Of a DNA stretch of 22,804 nucleotides, positions 14,927 to 22,804 are shown in pieces. The translations under genes and the position numbers were made by a program. Below the pieces are notes generated by a model, which worked only from the letters and a program-made list of their open reading frames with translations, made no database searches and had not been told where the DNA came from. Each line of letters starts with the position of its first letter. Position 1 is the stretch's first letter. Origin of the DNA: Baffinella frigidus (lineage: Eukaryota > Cryptophyceae > Cryptomonadales > Baffinellaceae); NCBI GenBank assembly GCA_026770585.1, contig MU647261.1:33034-55837 (forward strand). Direction: 5' to 3'.

Positions 14927-15655
14927 ATGACAATGATAGAGCCGATGCAACTCGGAGATGTAGACGGAGATGGCGGAATGACAGAAGAGCAACGCCTCAT
15001 CGTACATGTACGAACAGTACTTTGTGGCAATGAGTGTTTCCAGAGTTACGAAGTCGACGCTATCGTGCGCCGTTTCAAGTGCGGTGTAAGTGCGGGAAAG
15101 AACGGAGCAATGACAACATGGATCCCTGCCAACGCCGTCCCCGTGCTCATTGTCGGCAGCTCGCTCCTTGGGAACGTCGTCATCGTATGTCGAACCGGCA
15201 TTGCCTATACAATGTCACCCGCCGTGCAGATACCGCCTCTCGCAGGCGGCATCGTCATACTGGGGAACTGCACATTGAACCACGACGACACCTTCCGTCT
15301 TCTTCTCTACGACGCTGAAGATTTGCCACCGTCTGTTGGGGACTTGGGCGCTACCGCTGCCACCGGCAGCAGTGCTGTCGCTGTAGCAAAGACCCCCACC
15401 AGCACCGAACGTTACACACGACTGCGCGACTTCTTCCCCCGTTATTTCGAATGCAGCGAAACAGCGCGCAAAACCTTTGTGCTGCAATGGGTCGGACATT
15501 ACGAGCATGCAGTCAAGTTCCTGACAGGCGAAATCGACGTGGGACATACAGTAGGCGGTCTTGTCTCTACCACGGACAACGCTCTGCTACCAACACGTCC
15601 TGTACGTGTGCAGATCCCGTGTATCACGATCCGCAAGTTCAAAGGAAATGAATGA
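14927..15655 (+). CDS. Capping-enzyme/snurportin-like protein, probably catalytically dead
   Basis: 242 residues from the ATG at 14927; the frame opens at a TTG at 14891. The order of conserved-looking segments matches the covalent nucleotidyltransferase fold of mRNA capping enzymes, DNA ligases and snurportin. A core strand pair ends in VVIVCRTGIAYTMSP (84-98). GGIVILGNCTL (107-117) sits where motif III is expected, FRLLLYDAEDL (123-133) fits motif IIIa, and ERYTRLRDFF (161-170) follows as in capping enzymes. GGLVSTTDN (210-218) and TIRKFK (234-239) fit motifs IV and V. The catalytic Lys-x-Asp-Gly is absent from the 64-80 region where it should lie. That leaves a cap-binding or structural role, as in snurportin, or a chance resemblance. 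I rank this as a structured guess. An acidic, Met-rich N-terminus (1-20) precedes it. Confidence 0.45.
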   Translation: MTMIEPMQLGDVDGDGGMTEEQRLIVHVRTVLCGNECFQSYEVDAIVRRFKCGVSAGKNGAMTTWIPANAVPVLIVGSSLLGNVVIVCRTGIAYTMSPAVQIPPLAGGIVILGNCTLNHDDTFRLLLYDAEDLPPSVGDLGATAATGSSAVAVAKTPTSTERYTRLRDFFPRYFECSETARKTFVLQWVGHYEHAVKFLTGEIDVGHTVGGLVSTTDNALLPTRPVRVQIPCITIRKFKGNE

Positions 15656-15738
15656 AGGATCTATCAAAACACGAAACTCGTTGTTCTTTCTCATACACGC
15701 TTCTTCACATAGTCCAACAGACATGTAACCATTTATCG

Positions 15739-15746
15739 TATATAAA
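15739..15746 (+). promoter_or_regulatory. TATA box TATATAAA
   Basis: A consensus TATA only 16 bases before the ATG at 15762 and 25 bases before the in-frame ATG at 15771. By usual TATA spacing the second ATG may be the first one in the transcript. Confidence 0.65.
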
Positions 15747-15761
15747 CAAACTCGCGTCTGC

Positions 15762-16280
15762 ATGTGGTGGATGACAACAGGCAAGGGCAAGTGGAGCACC
15801 TACGACGCCGTAGATTCTGCTAAATCCATCGACAGTGCTACTATCATAGATATCATACTCACCGTCATACCCAAGCTAAGAGAAGGGCCCACGAGTGACC
15901 AGTATGCCCGACCCGTAAATCCATGCGACAGATGCATTGATGACCTACCGATGCCACAGACACATACACTACTGGCTATTGCCGTGGGTAACTACAATAC
16001 GTTCATGCTCTCGCAGAAAACACTCAACTACTTACGCCAAGCGCGGTACGACCCAAACGAGCAACAAGTAGAGACGCAATGTCTGTCAATGATACAAAGA
16101 ATGTTCACAGCTGGTATGGTGTACATTCTGCAAGTGTATCCACACCTCCAAGACGACAAGTCTCTGTACATCGTCAAAGAACTCACCTCCGAACTGCACT
16201 CCATGTTTGTCCAACGAAACATTCTCTTCAAGGAAACGGCTAGAGAACGTCAGCTGTGTAGCTTTACGCCAGTTGCGTAA
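15762..16280 (+). CDS. Small helical protein of unknown function
   Basis: 172 residues, or 169 if the ATG at 15771 is used, which the TATA spacing favours. The protein looks all-helical and soluble, with amphipathic helices at about 25-40, 68-95 and 104-165. A single C-x2-C pair (C55-D-R-C58) lies in a Pro-rich turn, PVNPCDRCIDDLPMP. There is no membrane segment or known motif. I do not recognise the family. It has a clear own promoter and an AATAAA 27 bases after its stop, so it is an independent transcription unit. It is convergent with the giant capsid-candidate gene across a repeat-rich spacer. Confidence 0.65.
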   Translation: MWWMTTGKGKWSTYDAVDSAKSIDSATIIDIILTVIPKLREGPTSDQYARPVNPCDRCIDDLPMPQTHTLLAIAVGNYNTFMLSQKTLNYLRQARYDPNEQQVETQCLSMIQRMFTAGMVYILQVYPHLQDDKSLYIVKELTSELHSMFVQRNILFKETARERQLCSFTPVA

Positions 16281-16306
16281 TGAGTGATGGGCGTAACACC
16301 GTGTAC

Positions 16307-16312
16307 AATAAA
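16307..16312 (+). terminator. AATAAA poly(A) signal
   Basis: Canonical signal 27 bases after the stop codon of the gene ending at 16280. Confidence 0.65.
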
Positions 16313-16331
16313 CCTCGGAAAACCACACACA

Positions 16332-16449
16332 GCCTCGTCTCTGATGAATCACATCCTTTAATGCAACTGCACACACCACACACACACACTGCCTCGTCTC
16401 TGATGAATCACATCCTTTAATGCAACTGCACACACCACACACACACACT
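16332..16449. repeat. 59-bp direct repeat, two copies
   Basis: Two near-perfect 59-bp units (16332-16390 and 16391-16449), each starting GCCTCGTCTCTGATGAATCA and ending in a CA-rich tract. They lie in the 417-base spacer 16281-16697, which holds no gene. Confidence 0.9.
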
Positions 16450-16489
16450 GCCTAGAATTGCCTAGAATTGCCTAGAATTGCCTAGACTT
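16450..16489. repeat. 10-bp tandem repeat GCCTAGAATT
   Basis: Three exact and one variant 10-bp units follow directly on the 59-bp repeats. Single GCCTAG motifs recur to about 16690. Confidence 0.9.
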
Positions 16490-16506
16490 GGCGACTGCCT
16501 GGAATT

Positions 16507-16680
16507 GCCTAGTGGCTATCCCTCAAGTGCCCAGGTAGTCAAATTTGACAACCAAGAGGTCCTAGGCAGGTCCTAGGGCCCTACCGTAGGGCGTATGAGC
16601 CTACTGGGCACTTAAGGGATACGCCCTGCCAATTGCCTAGTGTTCACCCGTTGGTCACTTAAGGGATAGCCCAGGCCTGC
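16507..16680. repeat. Fold-back element containing CCTAGG element copy B
   Basis: 16540-16596 is the inverted copy of 7593-7660. It is flanked by inverted arms: GGCTATCCCTCAAGTGCCCAG at about 16514-16534 pairs with CTGGGCACTTAAGGGAT at about 16605-16621, and CACTTAAGGGATAGCC appears again near 16656. The whole could form a large imperfect cruciform between two convergent genes. Confidence 0.8.
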
Positions 16681-16697
16681 CTAGCACATTTGCCTGT

Positions 16698-19600
16698 CTA
16701 CATATACCCCGAAGACGTGAACGAGATGATGGAGATGTCATCACCGAATTTGATACTCGGGTCTGTCTTGCAGAGCGGTGTGTTCGTTGCGTGAGATTCG
16801 TAGAGACCACTCTCGCGGACTGTCTCGAGGTTGATCTCCATCATCTCGTACCGAGCTTGTTCGCCGTCGATCCGTCCGGAATACGCAATTTCGATGAAGA
16901 TCGAGGAGTATTGCGAATTCTTGGTCGGGTATGTCGAAGGGTACGAGATAACAGCCGGTATGTATTGGTGGCACAGCGAGTTCTGTCCGCGGTTGGTCGC
17001 AGACAACCGCGGTGCGTCTGCGTGACGCGGGTTGTTGCCACGGCACAGAAAGTACACGTCTGCGCGCACCCAGATGCTACTCGCAAGCGGCACAATGATC
17101 GATTCCAAACACAGCGCATTGACAGTGACAGTGCTCTCGAGATCATAGTTCTCCATTGCGATATGATACCCCCAAACATCAGCAGAGTAGTCGAAATATG
17201 TGTCATCGTGGCATGCCACGCGACGAGGTTCCGTATGCAACGGCTGCACCACACCAAAGAGCTCCGACGAAGCACAGTAGACAACCGCGTTATGGCGCCG
17301 GATAAGCGGAAGTACAACGCTATGCCGCAACGCCAGTGCCTCGTCGATGTCCCAGACGTCATCTCCCTCGATGTTGTGGTAGTCTCCATGCTCCCCGTAA
17401 AAACACAGTTTCCAGGGGGTAGTATTGGCCGCAACAGACGGCGAATTCGTCGACTTGGGAGATGCGATGAAAAGGTACCCGCGAACGCGGGTTTCCACAG
17501 CCTTGCCACGACGCTCACTCTCCAGAGACATGCCCTCTTGAGTAAACACGACGGCATAGTACGTATCAAACATGAACATGTAACGAGGAGTCGAATGCGA
17601 AAGACTAATATCCAGCATACATTGCGCACCGTACGTCTTGACAAGCGCCGCGAGCTCTGACATGTGCGCACAGTCCTCCGGTGCGTATGCACGGTACACA
17701 TCACAAGGGAAATGCGTCATGCGGTTGTGCTCCTTCTCGTGGTCGTGCGCCGGACGCACAACATACGCCGGACGCGGTTCGGTATAACCATCGATCACGT
17801 TGAAATCACAAGCAGGGCAGTTGCCGCGAAAGTTCTTGCGCAGGTACCGTGTACCATCCTGGCCGCAGAACTGCGCAGGAATGTCACGCATCATGAGCCA
17901 CATGAGAGAGCGCGTCAAGCGCTCGTCGATCTGAGAGTTGGCCACGGTGTTGCCCTCCACCAGTGAAGTGAGGATCACTGACAGCGTCATGTTCACCCCG
18001 AACATGATTTCCTGTGTATCCATCACCTGTGTGGTCTGAAGCATCGCATACGACGGGTCGATCATGGCACTGGTATTGCGCTGCACAATCTCAGAGATCG
18101 GAGACACAACTGCGTAGTCGCCGAGCTTGCGCCGCGCCAGCGCAAAGAATGTGTCTGGGTTGCACAGATCATACGTACCGAAAGCGCTCTCCAACCCCAA
18201 TGTCAGATGCGAGGCGCGGTCGATCATGCACTTGGCAACCTTTTCGTCCACAGTGAAGCCCGTGTTCTTGCTGTAAGTCACCATTTCAGGATGCTTCACG
18301 ACCTTCTTCGCGATTTCCTCAGCGAAGCCCTTGTTCTTGGTCCGAACGCGAAGGTACGACTGTTCCTCTGATGCGTTTGCAGCCGTTGTAATGTACGGGT
18401 ACACACGCTTATCGCCGCGCTCGACGTGCTGCACAGGGTCGCCTGCACCACCACCACCACCACCACCACCTGCACCCCCACCCCCACCATACACGGTGAT
18501 CTTCTCCTCGTACATGAATTTGCCGTTGTCCACCAGGCTCTTAACCCATAGAGCCAACTTCATCGCGTCCGGGTGCGAGTCGACATATGCACCGTCGGCG
18601 TCAGATAACGAATCGTACGGCATGACCGCCTTACACAGCCACGCAAGGCTTACGTGCGGCACTTCAAGCATCGAAGAAAGGACGTTGTGCAACACAAGCA
18701 GCTGTCCATCTACACCCTCGCGCATCGAATCGTCCATCCATGCAGGCACTGCACCGAGCGGAAGGCAGTTGTAGCTGACGGCCGTGATAGTAGTTGCGAT
18801 CGCTTTATCAAAGTCCTCTGTTTTGGCGACCTCGAGCGTGAGACGGGCCATCGCATAGTCTGCAACATGCCGCCCGTAGTGTCCCTGACACGTGCGCTGG
18901 AAAGACTTGCCAAGGCGCACGCCGATAAACCGACTGAAAAGAGAGTCAAAGCGCCAGAAGAGGTAGTCCATGTACATCTGTGAAAGAGAACAGATCTCCA
19001 TGCTCGTGAAGCCGAGCTTGTTCATTAACCCGACAAACGACCCCGTCACGTGCGGCAGAACACACAGAAGCGTCGACAACTCCTTGCACTTGGTCACGTC
19101 GCGAATGCTCTGAGAACTCCCCGATGCGTGGTTCACGGTAAAGTCACCACGACTCGAACGCTTGCGTCTGCGGTCTTGGTCACGACCCGTACTCATACAC
19201 TTGGTCGCAACGAGGTTCGTCTCCCACTGCTCTTGGTTGCGCGTGTTGTTGATCTGGCAGTTGGTCGCCTGTAGACCGATGTGGTAGCCACCAACAGGTT
19301 CCCATCGCTGTGCCTCGCGAGTACCCTTGTCGTTTGTGTCTGTCGTGAAAACAGTTCCGTCTCGGATGGTAGTACGGTTACGCGGAGTCACGCGGATCTT
19401 GGCATCGAGGTCGGCATCGCCCAAGTTGCGCTCTTCCGTCGAGCTCTGCATCCGGTTCACGAGAGAAGGGTCGGGCTCCGCCGCAACCGTGTTGCGGCAG
19501 ACCATCACCTTGTTACGCCGCTCCCGCGCAACCGGCGTCTCGCGTCCAGCCTTGCACATCGCGAGATCAAGAGCACGTCCGTCACTACGAGTAACCTCCC

Positions 19601-21436
19601 CGTTGCACAAACTCATCATACCATCGAAGCTGCGGCATGCAACCTCATCCACGCCAGTCGAGTTTGGCTTGTCCACCGCGATCGACTTGCTACCGTCCTT
19701 GTGGTACGCGCGGTAGAGCTGCGCCTTTTGCGGCACGACCTGCAGCGGGATGAGCCAACACGACCACGTCGCATTGCCCGGGTGGATAAACCACTGAACC
19801 ATCGTAGTAAAAAGCTCCGTCACGATGGCGATGTTCGTGTATGACATGTGCGCCTTCTGGTTGAACTCGCGAAGAGATCTGTAGAACAGAAGTCGCATCT
19901 GCGACGTACTGTCGAGAGAGTTCCACTCTGCCGGGCGCATGGCGCGCCCCCATGACGAAATGTTCTCCTTGACACGTCCGTGTAGCACACCCTTCAACTG
20001 CTTGTACACCTCGAATACATGCGTCAGAATTTCCGACCTGTACACACCGTCCGAGATGTTCGAGCAGTGGAACTGGATCGCTTGCTGTGCGTAGAAGTTG
20101 GCTTTCTCCATCAACATGCGCACAACATGCCAAGACTCGTTGCCATTCCCAGGCAACGAGTACGTCTGTGACATCGTGATCTGGTGCTTCTCGAAGCCAG
20201 CCTTCCATGCACTGTACACGTCTTGCCGGACGTAGTTGTCCATACAGTTAGATTGAAGCGAGTAGAAGCGCTGCTGGCGGCGCAGTGTCGTAAGAGGTAC
20301 AACGTCGGCCTCGCTCAGAACACATTCCGCCACGTCCGGGTCGCTACACCCAATGATGAAGTCGAGGAGTACGATACGCACAAGAGGCGGAAGTGATCCG
20401 ATGTCATACCCACGCTGGAAGTCCATGAAGAAGTCCTCCGACACAACCGGTCGCGCAACGAGCGTTACCGCCGCCTCTTGGAAGCCATGTGACACGTCAT
20501 CGCCAGATGGGTACACAGGCACTTGCGCCCGCCCGTCTTGCATCAAGTCGTCGTCCATGTTCCCAAGCGACTCCGCCGTAATGACAGGTCTGTAGATACA
20601 AGGCAGAAAGTATTCCAGCTTGCCGATGTACGGGTCTTCTGCAGCTGCGGCGCGGTTGGCCGCCTGTGCAGCCTCGAGCGTGTCTTCTGCGCCATCGTCA
20701 CCATCGTCGTTGGAAGCCGACACGTTTCTGTTCTTTCCACCACCACCCGCCGGCGAGAACGACGTGGCATAATGAAGCTTGCATAAGTTGAAGGCCGTCA
20801 TCCATTCCATGATGGACGTGCTCTCGAGATCGAGAGCGGTCGAGTATGCACGGCAGTTGTGTTGTATCACACCCTCCCCACATCGGCGGTCGAAGGGGTT
20901 TGCGATACCCGGGATGTTCACAGTTTCCAGTTCCTTGGTACCGTCGAAACCGAGGTTACTGAGATGACGCTCGACATACACGAGCAACTTCTTGGCGATC
21001 ATTGCCTCTGAGCATAAGTGAAAGATGTGGTGAACGCGGTTGGAGAAGTTGTCGAAGTCGCAAAGACGCCCCTCCATGTCATCGTGGCGCATCTGTCCTT
21101 CCATCACACTGAATTCCGCATGCACCACCTCGCGCCACAGAGCTTCACGCGAGCGTCCGATGTCTCCGTGTCGGCTGTCGTAGAAGCGCGGGTCGCAGAC
21201 ACGCTGTAGACACTTGGCGACGTTGACACCTGGAAGTCCCACCAACGAAACGACGCGTCCCATGGCCTTGAACCCTTTGTGCACGATGGGGAAGATGCGG
21301 ACGACGAGCCGCACCATTTGCGTCTCGACCATTTCATCATGTGTCTTGGACTTCTTGGACTTCTTGGACTTCTTCGAGGGACGCTCACTGGTAGCAAGCA
21401 TCATCTCGTCGTCGGGGTCGTGTTCATCGACATCAT
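16698..21436 (-). CDS. Major capsid protein candidate, exon 2
   Basis: This exon encodes 1,578 residues and is by far the largest frame in the window. A stand-alone ATG exists at 21404, but ten acidic in-frame codons precede it back to a textbook acceptor (CTTCTTCCTTGCAG^AT, exon from 21436), which I take as the true exon start. Near its start is a basic KKSKKSKKSK run; a Gly-rich linker of about 16 residues is encoded at about 18440-18490; C-P-A-C lies at about 17818. The rest looks like a multi-domain globular protein without membrane segments or enzyme motifs. Herpes-lineage capsid proteins are the usual owners of a structural gene of this size near terminase, with an HK97 core and large insertions. 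I cannot see the HK97 fold from sequence, so a giant tegument protein is the alternative. Confidence 0.6.
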
Positions 21437-21613
21437 CTGCAAGGAAGAAGCGTTCAGTCTTTGGCGGTTCATGTTTGTGGGCTTACGCATTGTGGGCTTA
21501 AGGGGGTTCTGGTATCAGGGTTCTGGTATCAGGGTTCAGTCTTTGGCGGTTCGTGCTTGTGGGCTTACGCATTGTGGGCTTACGCATTGTGGGCTTACGC
21601 ATTGTGGGCTTAC
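21437..21613 (-). other. Intron of the capsid-candidate gene, up to four donors
   Basis: The acceptor has a pyrimidine tract, CTTCTTCCTTGCAG (AG ending at 21437). The donor is ATGC^GTAAGC, which occurs four times at 15-base spacing (GT starting at 21613, 21598, 21583 and 21568), giving introns of 177, 162, 147 or 132 bases. In every case exon 1 ends with one base of a codon and exon 2 supplies the other two, so the frame holds. The intron also contains a 49-bp duplication of the exon-intron edge (21452-21500 against 21534-21582) and a 14-bp tandem repeat, GGGTTCTGGTATCA. Confidence 0.7.
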
Positions 21614-21626
21614 GCATTGTGGGCTT
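21567..21626 (-). repeat. 15-bp tandem repeats encoding KPTMR with embedded splice donors
   Basis: Four exact 15-bp units (minus strand AAGCCCACAATGCGT) would encode Lys-Pro-Thr-Met-Arg four times, followed by a diverged fifth. Each unit plus the next base gives the donor GTAAGC. Confidence 0.85.
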
Positions 21627-22538
21627 AAGGGTCGTACCATCGCGCTCGAAGCCCTTGAGCCACTTCTCGGCCGCACGCGACTTTGAAGTCAACTCGAGTT
21701 GTCTTGAGACTCGCGCTGGCGCGTTCTTCATCCGCATACCACGTACGAGCTTCGAGCTACGTCCATGCCCGAAGAGAAGTTCTGTTTCCGGCGTAGGCAC
21801 GACACAGTCGAGTGGAAATTCCCCGAAATTGTTGATACACTCCACAAAGTGCGAAAGGATCCCCAAACGCCGCCCGATCTGCGGCGTTGTCTGCAGGTCG
21901 ACGAAGTTGACCGTAGGTCCTGCGTACTGGTAGTCGAGATGCCGGTTGAGGTGCTTGTTGTCGACAGTCTGCAACAGCTTGCTCGTGCACGCCATCCACG
22001 TCAACCACTTCTCCCGAAGAAGCATGTACCCTTCCTCGTTTTCCGGGATGCGCCCCCACGGCTTCCACTCTTCGTCAATATTTCCTTCACGGAAACGGTT
22101 AATGCTTTGCGCCCACGACATGTTGTTGCGCGCATTTCCCTGAAGGAACTTCTCAACGTCGCTGTTGATACCCTCCAACGACGCGGCGCGCTGGTCGTCT
22201 TGAGGAATCACTGGTGTCGATGCGCTTGCGTTGTCGACACCGCCACCGCGACTGCCATGAGACCCGCGCTTGCTCTTGCCCTTGCCCTTGTTCTTGCCCT
22301 TGCCCTTGCCCCGGCGCCTCGTTGCTATGTTGGCATCTTCGTCCAGTTCGCCGTCGTCGTCGTAGTCGCCGTCGTTTGGTACTGGTGGTACTGGTGGTGC
22401 TGCAGTGCTGCTGCTGCCGCCATTGCCCGCACGTGCGCGTGCTGGGCCATTGTTCTCGCGCACTGCGACTGTTGGTGATGGCTGCTCGTAGTCGGAGCTC
22501 TGGACATTCATGTCATCCATGTCCTCCATGTCCCCCAT
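21614..22538 (-). CDS. Major capsid protein candidate, exon 1
   Basis: 308 codons plus one base, from the ATG at 22538. The first 110 residues are low-complexity: an acidic Met/Asp-rich start (GDMEDMDDM), Pro/Ser/Gly, an acidic patch, then a Lys/Gly stretch (KGKGKNKGKGKSKRG, about 76-92) encoded by a CTTGCC repeat. Residues 130-300 look folded (for example WAQSINRFREG, LLREKWLTWMACTSKLL), with no known motif. The frame without splicing ends at 21498 in repeat-encoded residues. In-phase joining to the exon at 21436 predicts about 1,887 residues in total. The basic and acidic N-terminus could act as a built-in scaffold or contact DNA; that is inference. No clear TATA box lies upstream. Confidence 0.6.
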
Positions 22539-22804
22539 GCCACCGAAGCGTGCTTCGCGACCACCCTACACCGTGTCACCCACACAGGCTTGTCTGTGCG
22601 AATTCCAACAGAATCGATCGAATTGGTAAATGCAGAGGAATAAACAACACGGCATGTATGATATCATAGACACTACGTGTCGGGGTGTACATTTTGTTTA
22701 GATGGACGTGGTTTTGGGACGTGACCGCCAAATCGCGATTTCCCAGAAAAGGCATATGGGTGTTTCTCGATTTTGATATTTGCTATTTGCTTGTTTCGTA
22801 TCGA
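22539..22804. other. Intergenic right edge, no gene seen
   Basis: 266 bases without a convincing reading frame, TATA element or long repeat. An AT-rich stretch at 22620-22670 and a plus-strand AATAAA near 22639 are the only marks. It probably holds the promoter of the capsid-candidate gene. Confidence 0.5.

Noticed and set aside
14792-14927. Small upstream frame (14792-14878) and a GTAAGT donor at 14886 before the capping-like gene
   Set aside because: The stop codon precedes the donor and no acceptor joins it in frame at a sensible intron length; the ATG at 14927 suffices.
16332-16489. CRISPR-like array
   Set aside because: The repeats are directly tandem with no unique spacers, and the context is eukaryotic-viral.
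16791-20595. Several long plus-strand frames (such as 16791-17660 and 19281-19844) opposite the giant gene
   Set aside because: They are antisense to a continuous 1,568-codon frame, have no promoters and are rich in Arg, Val and His as expected of shadow frames.

Overview
The window looks like a stretch of a nuclear, herpesvirus-like double-stranded DNA virus (Duplodnaviria, HK97-capsid lineage) of a eukaryote, either free or integrated. The anchor is a gene with the Walker A region of a herpes/phage-type terminase ATPase (STPRRFGKT, 4459-5172). Supporting signs are a very large gene that is the best major-capsid candidate, spliceosomal-type introns inside virion-type genes, TATA boxes close to ATG codons and AATAAA signals. 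The mix of a herpes-type packaging enzyme, introns in structural genes, eukaryote-derived genes (ESCRT-III, MORN repeats) and no visible replication or transcription enzyme best fits the mirusvirus lineage. A malacoherpesvirus-like relative cannot be excluded from sequence alone.

Layout. 1-178: G-rich palindromic repeats. 319-1230 (+): MORN-repeat protein. 4215-1379 (-): two-exon gene, about 919 aa, a portal or packaging candidate. 5172-4459 (-): terminase exon 1, whose partner exon is not in the window. 6690-5290 (-): Cys-rich unknown. 6766-7587 (+): Snf7/CHMP4-like ESCRT-III protein. 8164-7679 (-) and 9535-8264 (-): unknowns. 9647-14275: membrane-protein island (four genes) around a probable soluble structural protein (12088-11204, -). 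14662-14285 (-): small Cys-pair protein. 14927-15655 (+): protein that looks like a degenerate capping-enzyme/snurportin-type fold. 15762-16280 (+): helical unknown. 16281-16697: repeat-rich spacer. 22538-16698 (-): two-exon giant gene (about 1,887 aa), the major-capsid candidate. 22539-22804: no gene seen.

Genes are mostly arranged as alternating divergent and convergent pairs. Three divergent pairs share one central, strand-symmetric TATA element. Convergent 3' ends are filled with GT/CA tracts, tandem repeats carrying poly(A) signals, or an inverted pair of CCTAGG-rich elements 9 kb apart. Together the genes suggest a morphogenesis block: capsid, DNA packaging, membrane proteins of an envelope or of the host membrane, and a virus-encoded ESCRT-III subunit that could serve membrane scission or nuclear-envelope passage. 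Most functions other than terminase, ESCRT-III and MORN are inference.
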